Origin: Russula earlei | Taxonomy: Eukaryota > Basidiomycota > Agaricomycetes > Russulales > Russulaceae | NCBI GenBank assembly: GCA_025769875.1 | Contig: JAGFNK010000121.1 | Location: 58,277 to 122,276, forward strand | Direction: 5' to 3' | Length of the DNA: 64,000 nucleotides | Shown: piece after piece, positions 46,237-57,205 of the stretch | How the letters are laid out: every line of letters begins with the position of its first letter | Numbering within the stretch: the first letter of the stretch is position 1 | Notes under the pieces: generated by a model | Seen by the model: only the letters and a program-made list of their open reading frames with translations | What the model was told of the DNA's origin: nothing | Database searches by the model: none | Made by a program: the position numbers and the translations under genes

Positions 46237-47064
46237 GTCAAGACATGTACTGCTGATCTGTGTGGACTCAGGAGCAGGTGGGCAAGGGTCGGAACAGATG
46301 GTACGCGGCGTAGGCGGCGTTGAATGAGAGGACGAGCCAAATGACTAAGATGTACCAGAGGGGGACTGGTACGTGTAACTGGAGGCAGAGGCGAAGGTTA
46401 GAAGCCAGTGCAACAAGGGGGCTTTAAACAAGGCGGTCATAGAAGAGTACCTTGGAAGCGAGAGGAGTCTTTAAACTGAGCGGTCGCAGGGGAGTACCCA
46501 GGAAGATGAGAGTATCACAAATGGACAGTCTGACGACTGCCATGCTTCATTGGGGCTTATATACAGTGTACAGGGTCGATTACAAAGTACTGGGACTATT
46601 CTAGACTCTTTGGTACCATCCAATAGGACTACAGAGGCATAAACTTGCTTGTGTCAAGTTTCAGGCTTACTGAGCGCATTACTGATCATTGTGGAGCGAT
46701 GACATCATTATGATGTCACTGTGGGGTGCTTAGTGAGCCTATGAGGTCACTGTGGAGTCGCTCAGTCAGCCATGATGTCATTGGAGCCTTGATGATGTCA
46801 GATGATTTATGCAACAGTTTCTAAGAGTTTGTGCCACTGTTTCGGGTCCATGGTGGCTGGGTGGCCATGTGGCTGCCACGCGATGATTACCCGATTAGGA
46901 AACCGGTGCCTGGTCATGTTAGAGTGCCTTTGCAATAGCAATATCTTGTACCACAGGAGGGATAGCCCAGAAAATGGAAGGGAGTCGGCAATGCAAAGTG
47001 AGAGAGGTCTTTCTTGAGTAAAATAGGACAATCCTCGGCCAGGACTTGGCCTTGGTTCGTAACA
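46237..47064 (-). repeat. Solo LTR, family A (copy 4), nested in A5
   Basis: This 828-bp reverse-oriented LTR has exact GACTT duplications (46232-46236, 47065-47069). It is more CpG-rich than its host LTR of the same family. Confidence 0.93.
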
Positions 47065-47483
47065 GACTTATGGCTGACTGAGGGTATTACTGATCATTGT
47101 GGGGCAATGACATGATGATGGTGTCACTGTGGAGTGCTTGGTGAGCCAATGAGGTCATTGTGGAGTTGCTCAGTCAGCCATGACATCATTGGAGCTATAT
47201 GATGTCATATGAGTTATGCAAAGAGTCTTGGAGAGTCCATCCACTGTTTCAGGTCTTCAGTGGCTGAGTGGCCATGTGGTTAGCACATGGTGATTACTTG
47301 ATTAGGAGGGGAATGCTTAGTTGTGCCACAAAAGTCCTTGAAATGATGATATCTTTGTATCCTGGGGAGGATAGCCCTTGAAGTAAAGAGAGATAAACAT
47401 TTGTGAAGCAGTAAATGCAGTGTAGTCATGTTTGGGAGAAGGTCTTGGTCTTTGTGGCCCAGTCCTGGGCTTAATTCATAACA

Positions 47484-47905
47484 CTATCCTGCCTGCAGAT
47501 ATCTCAATGCCTTTACCACCTATCACCATAAATGGTGTTATGCACTACCCTTCCCCACTGCCATCCAACACCTTACCAACACCACCTGGCAACAATTTTG
47601 AATTTCACACATTTATTGCTGTCAACACACCACAATCCACCTCCCTTGACTGGTCTCTCCACACCACCAACCTCTCACCTTTGGTCTGGGTTGTTGGGGA
47701 TTTGATGGTTTGGCAAACCCCTTTCATTCTTGACACAGGCACAACCTTCCCCATCTCACCCTCTCACTCTGATTTCATCTTGCTCCATCTAACAACTCCA
47801 CATCCTATCATGGGACTAGGTGGATCCTAGGTTCAAGCCATTGGTATCAGCACTGTGCAGTTCACCATGGATGATGGGACCACCATCAAGTAAAACAACA
47901 CCTTG
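47484..47905 (+). pseudogene. copia-like protease fragment
   Basis: A plus-strand frame contains a retropepsin core (FILDTGTTFPISPSHSDF, then PIMGLGGS), an in-frame stop, and QAIGISTVQFTMDDGTTIK. This pattern fits a Ty1/copia protease region. It is cut on the left by LTR A5 and on the right by the TIR element at 47906. It differs from the copia element at 859-8525. Confidence 0.6.
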
Positions 47906-48438
47906 GGCCCATGTTACCAACCAAGAATTCTTGAACTTGAACTTGAACCTGAATTTCAGGATTTTCCAAGAGTGACTGGTGTGACCAGTGTAATATAAGT
48001 GACATGGCATATATGATAAAGTAATAGGTTTTTTTTTAAATATGAGTTTTTTTCACTTGTGATTTGCATATTTGTGTATTCACATATTTGTGTGTGATTG
48101 TGTGATGTGTAAGCCCTTTGTCAGTACCTTTTTTACCTTTCACTTTGGTGTCACCCCACGCTTTCTTTTCCTAATCCTGATCATCACCTCCCATGCAGAC
48201 CCACTCATCAAATTCCTCTGCAGAGGAAACCCAAGCAGATATCAAGGCAAGATGGATGACTGAGGAGGAAGCCAAGTTCTTAAACTTCCTCTTGGAGCAC
48301 AAGGACCAAATGATGTCCAATGCTATGTTCAAGGATCAAGTCTTCAATGAGGTGGCCAGTCAAATTAGGTCCCCTTGTAAGAAGGATGGCTTCAAAACTA
48401 TGAGCTCATGCAAGACAACACACCTGTTTCATCCTTGG
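47906..48438 (+). mobile_element. Harbinger-like element, 5' part with SANT ORF
   Basis: Starts GGCCCATGTTACCAACCAAG, related to the MITE inverted end. The ORF at 48193 begins MQTHSSNSSAEETQ, followed by ARWMTEEEAKFLNFLLEHK, a Myb/SANT-like DNA-binding region of a type found beside PIF/Harbinger transposases. It is interrupted at 48438 by LTR B3. The start matches the broken copy at 10396. The plus strand after the LTR (49888 on) is too decayed to follow. Confidence 0.6.
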
Positions 48439-49882
48439 TGTTACTGAGTGGTTTGGGGTCTGGAAGATGCTGGAACACCTGAACTATGGACTGCACCGTT
48501 TGCTTCATGTGTGTGTCAGATCTTGACTGTTTATGTTCCTTGATATTGCATTTGGAACATGTTGATCATATCTTTCTGAAGATGTACTTAAAAAGCAATG
48601 AGTAGCATTGTGTTACGAACCAAGGCCAAGGATTGTCCTATTTTACTCAAGAAAGACCTCTCTCACTTTGCATTACCGACTCCCTTCCATTTTCTGCACT
48701 ATCCCTCCTGTGGTACAAAATATCGCTATTACAAAGGCACTCTAACACGACCAGGCACCGGTTTCCTAATCGGGTAATCATCGCGTGGCAGCCACATGGC
48801 CACCCAGCCACCATGGACCCGAAACAGCGGCACAAACTCTTAGAAACTGTTGCATAAATCATCTGACGTCATCAAAGCTCCAATGACATCATGGCTGACT
48901 GAGCGACTCCACAGTGACCTCATAGGCTCACTGAGCGCCCCACAGTGACATCATAATGATGTCATCGCTCCACAATGATCAGTAATGCGCTCAGTAAGCC
49001 TGAAACTTGGCATAAGCAAGTTTATGCCTCTGTAGTCCTATTGGATGGTACCAAAGAGTCTAGAATAGTCCCAGTGCTTTGTAATCGACCCTGTACACTG
49101 TATATAAGCCCCAATGAAGCATGGCAGTCGTCAGACTGTCCATTTGTGATACTCTCATCTTCCTGGGTACTCCCCTGCGACCGCTCAGTCTAAAGATTCC
49201 CCTCGCTCCCAAGGTACTCTTCAACGACCGCCTTGTTTAAAGTCCCCTCGCTACAACTGGCCTCCAGCCTTTGCCTTTGTCTCTTGCAACACCTACCAGT
49301 CCCTATCTGGTACCTCCTCGTCGTTTGGCTCATCCTCTTGTTCAACGCCGCCTTCGCCGCGTATCATCTGTTCCGACCCTTGCCCACCTGCTCCTGAGTC
49401 CTTAGTGATCAGCAGTACGTGTCTTGACACATTGCTTCTGTCCCAGATGTTCCTGTACTGCCATGTATGTCGTTTCCTTGATGGGGAAAGTACTTATGAC
49501 ACTGAGATTGCTACTAGGGAAGCACTTAATGCTTCCAGCACTGAGATTGTTTACACAGAAGCAATATTACTTCTATGAGCCACCTTTTGCTTCTATAGCA
49601 CCAACCAGTACTACAGTAGCATGAACCTTATCCCTGAGGGCTATATAAAGCCCCCAGTTAGTAGCAGTTGAGCCTTAAGCTCAACTTAGTTTGCCAATCC
49701 CAAACAGTTGACTCTTACCCTGTCTGCAGAGCCCCTCTCATCTTGTTGCTGTACTCCAGAAGGACCTAACACTCCTTCCCCTCCATGAGTATTGCTTGCT
49801 TGACTCAAGCATATCTGCATTGGTAGGACGCATTCATAGACGCAACCATTGATCTTATTTAAGGCACTTTGGAGCCTTAACA
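48439..49882 (+). repeat. Solo LTR, family B (copy 3), carrying LTR A6
   Basis: Exact CTTGG duplications (48434-48438, 49883-49887). Own length without LTR A6 and its duplication is 620 bp, equal to the other B copies. Confidence 0.93.
48611..49429 (+). repeat. Solo LTR, family A (copy 6), nested in B3
   Basis: This 819-bp LTR (TGTTACGAACC..GTCTTGACA) has exact CATTG duplications (48606-48610, 49430-49434). It keeps an intact TGACGTCA (48864-48871), a site that is TGATGTCA in most other copies. Confidence 0.93.
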
Positions 49883-49887
49883 CTTGG

Positions 49888-50640
49888 CATGAATGTTTCA
49901 ACATGCAAAAATGTATGCATGTATCACACATAAGTTTGTGTGTATGATACAAATGAGGAGCAGTGATACATCTGGCAGTGGCAACATGCCATGCATTGTT
50001 GCCCAAAAACGGTTTCCTTGACACTGTGGGCCATGACAAGACAGAGACAAGACAGACTGTCGGAGGCTCAGCTCTCCCCATGGGGCTTGGGGGGATGATA
50101 GATACAGCACCTCTGGTCTTCTTCCTTCCCTTCTTCACTTACCAGTACCTTTTTCTTGCTTCTTTTCAATTGCACCTTCCCTTCCCTTCCATGCCTTCCT
50201 TCCTCCTTCCCACCCATTTTGCCCATGCACATGATTTTGCCAAGACATGCCAAGCAGAGTGAGAGAGAGACAGGAGACAGAGAGGGCAAGACATACAGTG
50301 GCTGATAAACAGCCTGCTGACTGATGGACAGATGAATGGAACATGCAAAGGAAGAACAAACAGAGCAGTCAACCTGAGGAAGAGTGTAATGGCCTTTGGG
50401 AACAAGATGGGAATGGTGGAGAGGTTCAAGGTTGGCAGCTGACAGTGATTTGTACCAGTGGGCCATCTCCTTTCCAAAAAAAAAAACAAAAACAAATTGT
50501 GACACCAAAAAGAAATGATGTCCAAGTAAAAATAATCATCCAATGATTGAAGACCCATCACTGGCTGAGGTGATAGTCTGCCCCTTGTTACCACTGAGGC
50601 AGAGGCACACCAGTTGCTAGCTTGTTTCCTGCAGCTGCAG
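49888..50640. other. Decayed transposon interior
   Basis: No domain is recognised. This probably continues the Harbinger-like element interrupted by B3. The ORFs on the minus strand (50068-50699) are low complexity or unsupported. Confidence 0.35.
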
Positions 50641-51010
50641 CCATTATTGCCATTTTCAGCACACTTGGCATGGAGCTTGAAACCACAAAATTGGCACAAA
50701 ATCCCCCCTCAATGTGTGAAGCAAATATCTCCATCCATTCTGGACAAATTTCAATAGAGCTTACATCCCCTGAATCTGCTCAATGAGGGCTAAGAGATTC
50801 CACCTTTTTTGTGGGATTTGAGCAAGATCTGGTGAAGCTGGATGCAGGCAGCCTGCACCTCTGTATGAGGGAAATTACAACTTAAAATCATAGTCTATCT
50901 TTCTATTTTCCCCCTCAAATTGTACCCATAGGCTGTGTTGAGACCACCCCATAGTGATTTGACCCAAGAGTTATTGTGTGCAATGTTATCCTCCTTGAAT
51001 TGTGTGACAC
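50641..51010. repeat. Dispersed repeat E, copy 2
   Basis: Matches 27366-27740 and 63325-63670 from ATTGCCATTTTCAG onward. CpG-poor. Confidence 0.75.
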
Positions 51011-52063
51011 AGCACCAGGTTGCCACAGTCCTTCTGGATTCATCTTGCACAGTCTTGACTCTTTCACAACTCCTGCCTTCCATTTCATACTCCTCCTTGT
51101 AGTTACTTGTAATATAAATCCTTAGCTACCCTTCTGAAAAAATAATTTCCCCTTTCCCCTTTCTATCTCTGACTGCCTCAAGACATTCTGGAGTTCTTGT
51201 CACATCTGCATTCAATGTCTTGTCAGGGCTCACTCACCTCTCACCTTGGTGGCACACTAGATTGTGAGAAAGGAGGTGTTGAGAGAATGAACACCTGAAA
51301 GGGGTAGGGAATGGGAATTGAAAAGATGACAACACAAGGCCTGTATCAAGGCAATGATCATCTGAGGCACAACACATCAGGGCATAAAGTAATGTGGATG
51401 ACATGACAGATGACACATACAAGTGATTCCATGGCTAGTGGGAATCCTCCTGTACACCTCCAGGGGGTTGAATGTTTGACCATCCCTGGTCACACGGTCT
51501 TGAATGAGGCTTTCAGTGTTGTGCACATATGAGATTGTCAAGAGTGAGGGGGAAGGTGGTCCTCCATCATGTAGGAAGTAGTGGTGGATGCAGCTGACAT
51601 TGTCACATGCTGCAACAAGTGCTGGCAAGGGAGGCATGGACAATATGAGTGTCAATGAGGCAAGGCTTGAGGTGTGCATGAATGTGTGTGTGGCCTGGTT
51701 GTTGCACATTGTGGTGAGGCCAGACACTGCTGCTGCTGCTGAAGTTGCTGTTGTTGAGGTTGTTGTTGCAGGTGCAGCTGTTTTGGCATGCTTGAAGGGA
51801 GGTGGCATGGATGGAGATGGAGGATGTGGTGGGAAGCAAGACTGACTTACATGTTGCTCTTGCTGTCATGTCTTGGCTGCAGCATTCTGGTTGTCTCTAA
51901 CTGAGGTGGTGGTGGCATGTGTGGATGATGGTGCACAAGTAGGTGGGAGGCAAGAGGGAAGGTGGTGGCAGTGTGTCTCCTGAGATGGTGGTGTGTCCTA
52001 GCAGGCTGGTGAACTCCTAGCAGTGGCAATTGTGCTTGTTTCTCTGAGGCTGTGGCATCTTCA
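51011..52063 (-). pseudogene. Decayed coding remnant left of the gypsy element
   Basis: Minus-strand frames (51808-51377, with a segment TESLIQDRVTRDGQTFNPLE) look like a former gene, with CTG/TTG runs at 51726-51780. This side should adjoin the ATG18 pseudogene once the gypsy element is removed (target GTTTCC), but I cannot match it to the ATG18 C-terminus. CpG-poor. Confidence 0.35.
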
Positions 52064-52069
52064 GTTTCC

Positions 52070-52562
52070 TGTCACCGACTGGGGGCGGTGTCGCTGACAA
52101 ATCGGTTCACGCGCGAGACGAGCGCAGCGAGTCGAGCGAGACACTAAGTCTTCGCGGAATTTCGGGGATCTCGGAGACGATATTGCCGAGGCAAATATGT
52201 TCCGCGGAGAAGGGAAACTGCGAATAAGTCTTCGCGTTGAGAAGGCTTATGAGCAGGAGAAGTTTCAGACGAAGTGCTTGATGTCTTGCAAGCCTACAAG
52301 TCCTGAAGTTCGAAATCCAGTGATATTTCACAGGAGAACAAGCTTAGGGCTTGTTCTCATCAAATGACAGTCTTATATACATGCCAACTACTATATCAAA
52401 TAGTATTCATGAGGTAGGGGCGAGGCGATCGAACTGGAACATGCGAGAAACGTCTGGTACATGCGAGGCTGTGAGAGTCATAAAACGCGTGGGAACCTCA
52501 AGGTCTGTCCGGGTAGGCTTGCCCGGTTGCCGGTCCGGTCCGATGTGCCGGTTCTTGTGACA
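52070..52562 (-). repeat. gypsy 3' LTR
   Basis: Begins TGTCACCGAC and ends TTGTGACA on the plus strand. TATA-like sequence on the minus strand lies near 52378-52371. Differs from the other LTR by one extra G near 52156, one C/T change near 52254 and a small difference near 52540. Confidence 0.95.
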
Positions 52563-52582
52563 TTACCCCCTTGTTAAGGTCT
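52563..52582 (-). promoter_or_regulatory. 3' polypurine tract
   Basis: On the minus strand AACAAGGGGGTAA directly abuts the 3' LTR, just after the ORF3 stop. This is the expected plus-strand DNA priming site. Confidence 0.8.
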
Positions 52583-53837
52583 AACCTGTGTAGGGGTGGA
52601 CGTTAGAGACGCAGCGGTGGGTATGATAATGGAGTTGGTCTCGTGGAACTCGGCATATTTTGTGCGCTTTACAGCGCCGGTGTGGAGTCCTGCAGAAGTC
52701 ACTTTTGTGTCCTTGACGGTTGCAGAGGACGCAGGTGGTAATCTTGGGGCAGTCGACGGTATCGTGTCCTCCGTCGAGGCACCAGGAGCATTTGTCGGAG
52801 ATGCGGGGAGGGAATTGGTACCAAGGGTCCATGATTGCTTCCTTGGCATCTTTGTGTTCTTGCTCGGTCAGCTGCGGCATAGATTGGAATAGGATTCTGG
52901 GTTCGAGCCGAGTTTTGGCATTGGCTTTCGCCAATTTGACCTCGCTGTCTCGAATCTCCCATAGCATGTCGTGGTATCGTCCCCTAGCTGTTACCAGTTG
53001 ATTGGCCATTTGTCGCGCCCTTTTAATGGCGAAGCGGTATCGAAGGACTTCAGCTTCGAGGGATAGATCTTCTTCGAAGGTGAGGGCTTCATTGACGGCT
53101 TTGGTGTGTCTGAGTCCTTCTTGGAATAGGAAGGCGTCCTTTGTGGTAAGGAGGGGGCGAGGATAGGGATCAGCCCGAGCTCGGATTGAGATTCGATGAG
53201 TAGGGCACCCAGGACCGTATGTCGCAGTGACTGATGGGAACCCATCGGTCAGGTTTGGCAGCACGAATCGTGGGGGGATCGTATCGTCTTCATTGCCAGG
53301 GTCAGGGATTAGTATGTCGAGTCCTAGGGTTCCCTCCATCCAGTCATTTCCTAGTTCTAGTAGCTCAGCTGCGGTGTCTGTTCCAGGAGCAATAGGTGTC
53401 ATGTAAGCAGGTGGGGGGGTGACGTTGTCTCGTGGAGGTATGGGGATGAAGTTCTCGTTGAGAAGTATGAGATCGATTGGTTGTCGGGGAATAGGTGTGT
53501 CAAGTCGAGGGGGAATAGGGACGGGGTCAGGAGAAGGGGAGCGAACATGGTAGGATGGGCTGCGGGCGATTGGGGAGTTGGTTCCTCTGGTGGGGGATCG
53601 GTTGCCAAAAGCTCGTAGTATGGTGGGTAGGGTCTCCTCGTGCCAAAGTTCTTGGGCTTGGGCTATCATGGCTGCGTGTCGTGCGGCACGGCGTACTAAG
53701 AGTTGAGTGTTAATGGTCGCGGCCGTGGATGGAGATGGTTCTCTAGAAATCGGTAGAGGAATGAGAGTTGGGGAGTGTGGGGGAGTAGGGACGAGAGTAG
53801 CGGAAGAAGTAGTAGGCGAGTTGGCGTTGGAAGGCAT
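52581..53837 (-). CDS. gypsy ORF3: accessory protein with two zinc knuckles
   Basis: A separate, intact 418-residue ORF lies after pol, in the position where env sits in retroviruses, in the same orientation. It begins 55 bp after the pol stop. The N-terminal 150 residues are rich in Pro, Thr and Ser. The middle (about 225-330) is charged and helical. Two canonical CCHC zinc knuckles lie at residues 350-363 and 369-382 (CX2CX4HX4C each), followed by a further Cys/His cluster (CKAHKIC..HYHTHRC). There is no signal peptide or transmembrane helix, so it is not an envelope protein. The zinc knuckles suggest nucleic-acid binding, like a second nucleocapsid. Function unknown. Confidence 0.85.
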   Translation of the reverse strand: MPSNANSPTTSSATLVPTPPHSPTLIPLPISREPSPSTAATINTQLLVRRAARHAAMIAQAQELWHEETLPTILRAFGNRSPTRGTNSPIARSPSYHVRSPSPDPVPIPPRLDTPIPRQPIDLILLNENFIPIPPRDNVTPPPAYMTPIAPGTDTAAELLELGNDWMEGTLGLDILIPDPGNEDDTIPPRFVLPNLTDGFPSVTATYGPGCPTHRISIRARADPYPRPLLTTKDAFLFQEGLRHTKAVNEALTFEEDLSLEAEVLRYRFAIKRARQMANQLVTARGRYHDMLWEIRDSEVKLAKANAKTRLEPRILFQSMPQLTEQEHKDAKEAIMDPWYQFPPRISDKCSWCLDGGHDTVDCPKITTCVLCNRQGHKSDFCRTPHRRCKAHKICRVPRDQLHYHTHRCVSNVHPYTG

Positions 53838-53891
53838 GCTGGTTTGGGAGGAATGGGGTGGTGAGGGGTATTGGTTGGGATTGATGGTCTT

Positions 53892-56800
53892 TTATGTGTT
53901 GGGTCGTCCAGCCGTGGCGGAGTAGAATTCTTTGAGAAGTCTGGGGGCATTGAGGTTATGATGATCGACCCATGAGTCATCTGACGATGGGTAGCCTTTC
54001 CAGTGCACGAGGTATTGGAGTTTACGTGTTCGTCCAAACCTTCTAGCGTCTAGGATGGCCTCGATCTCGTATTCTTCTTCATTATCGATGATCGGGGGAG
54101 GTCGTGTGAATGGCGTGCCATACTCTTCCGTTTCTATATACGGTAAGAGTAGATTGACATGGAAGACGTCGTGTATTTTCATAGATGGTGGAAGTCGGAG
54201 TTGGTAGGCGACTTTGGAAATCTTTTTTACGATGGGAAAGGGTCCGTAACGTTTTGGGGTCAGCTTGCGGTTTCCTCGTGTTTTAAGGTTCTTGCCCTCT
54301 AGCCATACGAGGGTTCCTTCTTTCATTTCCGGGCTATCAGGTCTTAAGGGTTGTTGTTTACGTTCCAAAAGTTGCTGCGCGTCGTGTCTGGATTGTTCTA
54401 GTTCTCTGAGTCGATCAGTTGAGGCGGGAACGTTGTTGTCCTCGAGGTTTATGTTGACCTGGGGTTTGAATCCCATGAGGAGTTCGTGTGGTGATCGTCG
54501 TGATGTTTCATGTTTCCACGAGTTGTGTGCGTATTCTGCAATGGGGAGTATCTTTGCCCAGGAGTGTGGGTGGGTCGTGGTCCAAGGTCTTAAGTATTGT
54601 TCTAGCCAAGCATTCATTCTTTCAGTTTGTCCATCGGTTTGAGGGTGGAATGCGGTGGACATATTTTGTTTAATGCCTAGACTTTTACATAATGCTTTGG
54701 AGAAGTTTGATGCAAATCGAGGGTCTCTGTCGGATATGATTCTTTTGGGGACTCCAAACCACGGCACGAGGTGTTTTAGATACTCGTGTGCAACGCCTGT
54801 TCCGTCGATCTTTTTGTTACATGGAATGAATTTGGTTGCTTTAGAGCATCCTTGATCGACGATGGTGAGGATACTATCGAATCCTTCTGATTTTGGTAAG
54901 TCGGTGATGAGGTCCATCGACACGTATTGAAAGGGGCCTTGTTCAACGTGTGTGTCGAGTGGAAAGGTCGTGGCTTTCTTTCTTGGTAGGTTGGTTTTGG
55001 ATTCTTGACATTTGGCGCATCCTTTTACATATTGTTCTACGAATTGTCGTAGTTTGGGTCCTTCATAGTGTTGTTTGACTAGGTTCCATGTATTGGCAAT
55101 TCCAGGGTGTCCTGCAGGTGGGGCATCGTGAAATTGTCGTAGGATTTCTCGTCGTTTGTCTAGTTTGTCAGGTAAGTAGATTTTTCGTGTGAATATTTCA
55201 GGTGGGAGAAGGGTGGTTTTTTGTTCTTCTACCCCCTTGTTAAGGTCTTTGCGACGAGAAAGTGTGTCGGCAATGGTATTTGTGTGTCCGGGAATGTGTT
55301 CCATAATTAAGTTGAAGTCTTGCATATATTGCATCCATCTTGCTTGTCGTCCTGTTAGTTTTTGTGGTTCTTTGAAGTATGTTAAATTTTTGTGGATCTG
55401 TTCCTTATTCGAACGGGTTTTTCTGCGCCTAGGAAGAATTGTCGACCACTTTTAAGGCCGAAGATGACGGCAGCCAGCTCTTTATCATGTGCGTCGTAAT
55501 TTCTTTCTGCGTCTAGTAGTGTTCTTGAATAGAATGCTATGGGGTGGAGTCCATCTTCGTATTCTTGGGAAATTACTGCTCCTACCGCAAATCCTGATGC
55601 GTCAGTATCGAGGATAAATTGTTTGGTCCAATCTGGAGTTCGGAGAACTGGGTAGGATACGCATGTATCTTTTAGTGACTGGAATGCTTGTTGTTCTTTA
55701 GGTGTCCATTCCCATTGTTTATTCTTTTTTGTCAGATCATTGAGTGGCCTAGCTTTAATTGAGAAATTTGGGATGAAGTTGCGGTAGAAGTTGCAGAATC
55801 CCAAGGAAACTGCGAACTTCTTTTAATGTTTTTGGTATAGGCCAGTCTTCAATCCCTTTGACCTTTACTGGGTCCATAGTGATCTTTCCTTCGCCAATAA
55901 TCACGCCTAGGTATTCGACTTTTCTTTTGTGGAATTGGCATTTTTCTGGTTTAAGATATAGGTCGTGTTGTCTCAGTTTTGACAGGATGTGGTCGACTTT
56001 TGATTTATGTTTTTCTTCATCATTTTCCGTGGCGATAATAATATCGTCCATGTAGATTTTCAACCATCCCTGAGCGAGTTCTTCTTGAAAGATGTCGTCC
56101 ATCATGGTTTGGAAGGTTGCTGGGGAGTTAGTTAATCCAAAGAACATTACCGTCGGTTCAAATAGTCCGTCACTTGTTTTGAAGGCCGCTTTCCATTCGT
56201 CTCCCTCTTTAATCCTGATGTTGTTATAGCCCCATCTGATGTCGAATTTAGTGAAGAGCTCTTTGCCTGCTAGGGCATGTATCAGCTCTGGGATTAAAGG
56301 AAGTGGATAAACGTTGGGTATGGTCCATTTGTTCAGGTTTCTATAGTCTTGTACCGGTCGAAACTTGCCATCCTTCTTCTTAATCAGGAAGAAGCCACTC
56401 GCGTATGGTGAGTTGGATCTTCTAATTCGTTTTAGTCGCAGATTTTGTTCGAGAAATTTTCCTTGTTCTTCTTTTTCTTTGGGAGAGAGGGGGTACACTC
56501 TGCAGTTGATCGTCGTGGGGGCGTCGGGCTTAAGATCGATAGCGTGATCCCATTTCCTTGGCTCAGGGAATCTCTCCGATTTTTGTTCTTCAAACACTTG
56601 ACCATAGGCATGATATTGGAGGGGGACTATTTGTTGCCAAGTTAGTTGTTTTGATTGCATTTGGGATTCTGCTAATTGTTGGGCGATTGTGGTTTTTCGT
56701 AATTGTGTTTGCAGCCATAGTTCGTCGCCTTCTTCCCATTGTGCGATGTTCCTTATCCATTCTGGTGTTTCTTCATTTCCGGATAAGGTTATCTTTCCTG

Positions 56801-57158
56801 ACAACGTTCCATTGGTCCAATTGATTTCAGGGTTTGTTGATTCAAGGAAAGGATATCCTAAAATTAGATCGTCTTGTCCAATATCTGCTACGAGGAATTG
56901 GTGTTTGTCTTTTTGTCCCAATAGTTCTAATTCCAAGTCTACCGTTTGAGTGATTTTTCCTAGACGATTGGGGGTGTTATCAACATTTTTCACCACCCTT
57001 GGTGTCGACAGTTTTCGCGTTTTCAATTGGAGTTGTTTAGTTAATTTGGGGGATATGAAGCATTCCGTTGCTCCACTATCAATTAACGCGGTTTTTTCTT
57101 CGGCTTTTGAGGTTCCAACGTATATAGTCAAATTGACCTGCATTGACTTTCTTTTCAT
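53892..57158 (-). pseudogene. gypsy pol with three small indels
   Basis: On the minus strand: retropepsin (ALIDSGATECFI, near 57090), RT with the catalytic YMDD box (near 56060), RNase H (TDASGFAVGAVISQ), an H..H..C..C zinc region, and the integrase core with Asp in MDLITDLP, Asp in SDRDPRF and Glu in QTERMN. A chromodomain (LQYLVHWKGYPSSDDSW) near the C-terminus should direct integration to modified chromatin. The frame is broken near 55795 by one extra base and near 55395 by two more, each repeating a neighbouring base. Outside these the frame is clean. The ATG at 57158 lies 48 nt past the gag stop in another frame, so pol may be translated by reinitiation. These could be real mutations or sequencing errors. 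Confidence 0.9.
55230..55248 (-). promoter_or_regulatory. Central copy of the polypurine tract
   Basis: TACCCCCTTGTTAAGGTCT is identical over 19 nt to 52564-52582, the 3' polypurine tract. It lies inside pol, about 58 percent of the way through the internal region, where a central PPT occurs in lentiviruses and Ty1. Confidence 0.7.
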
Positions 57159-57205
57159 AGTTTTATGTACATTGGTACCTAGTGCCCGAGCGATCGCCGA
57201 TATGC

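Larger units (their letters stand above)
45147..47483 (-). repeat. LTR family A (copy 5), old, carrying two LTRs
   Basis: The reverse-oriented family A LTR (GTCAAGACATG at the 45147 end, AATTCATAACA at the 47483 end) contains solo LTR F (45482-46145) and solo LTR A4 (46237-47064). Its flanks (CCCGA, CTATC) do not match, and the sequences on either side come from different coding frames. The locus has probably been rearranged. Confidence 0.85.

Noticed and set aside
45147..47483. Two family A LTRs as the ends of one complete element
   Set aside because: A4 is nested inside A5 with its own GACTT duplication, and no internal coding region lies between.
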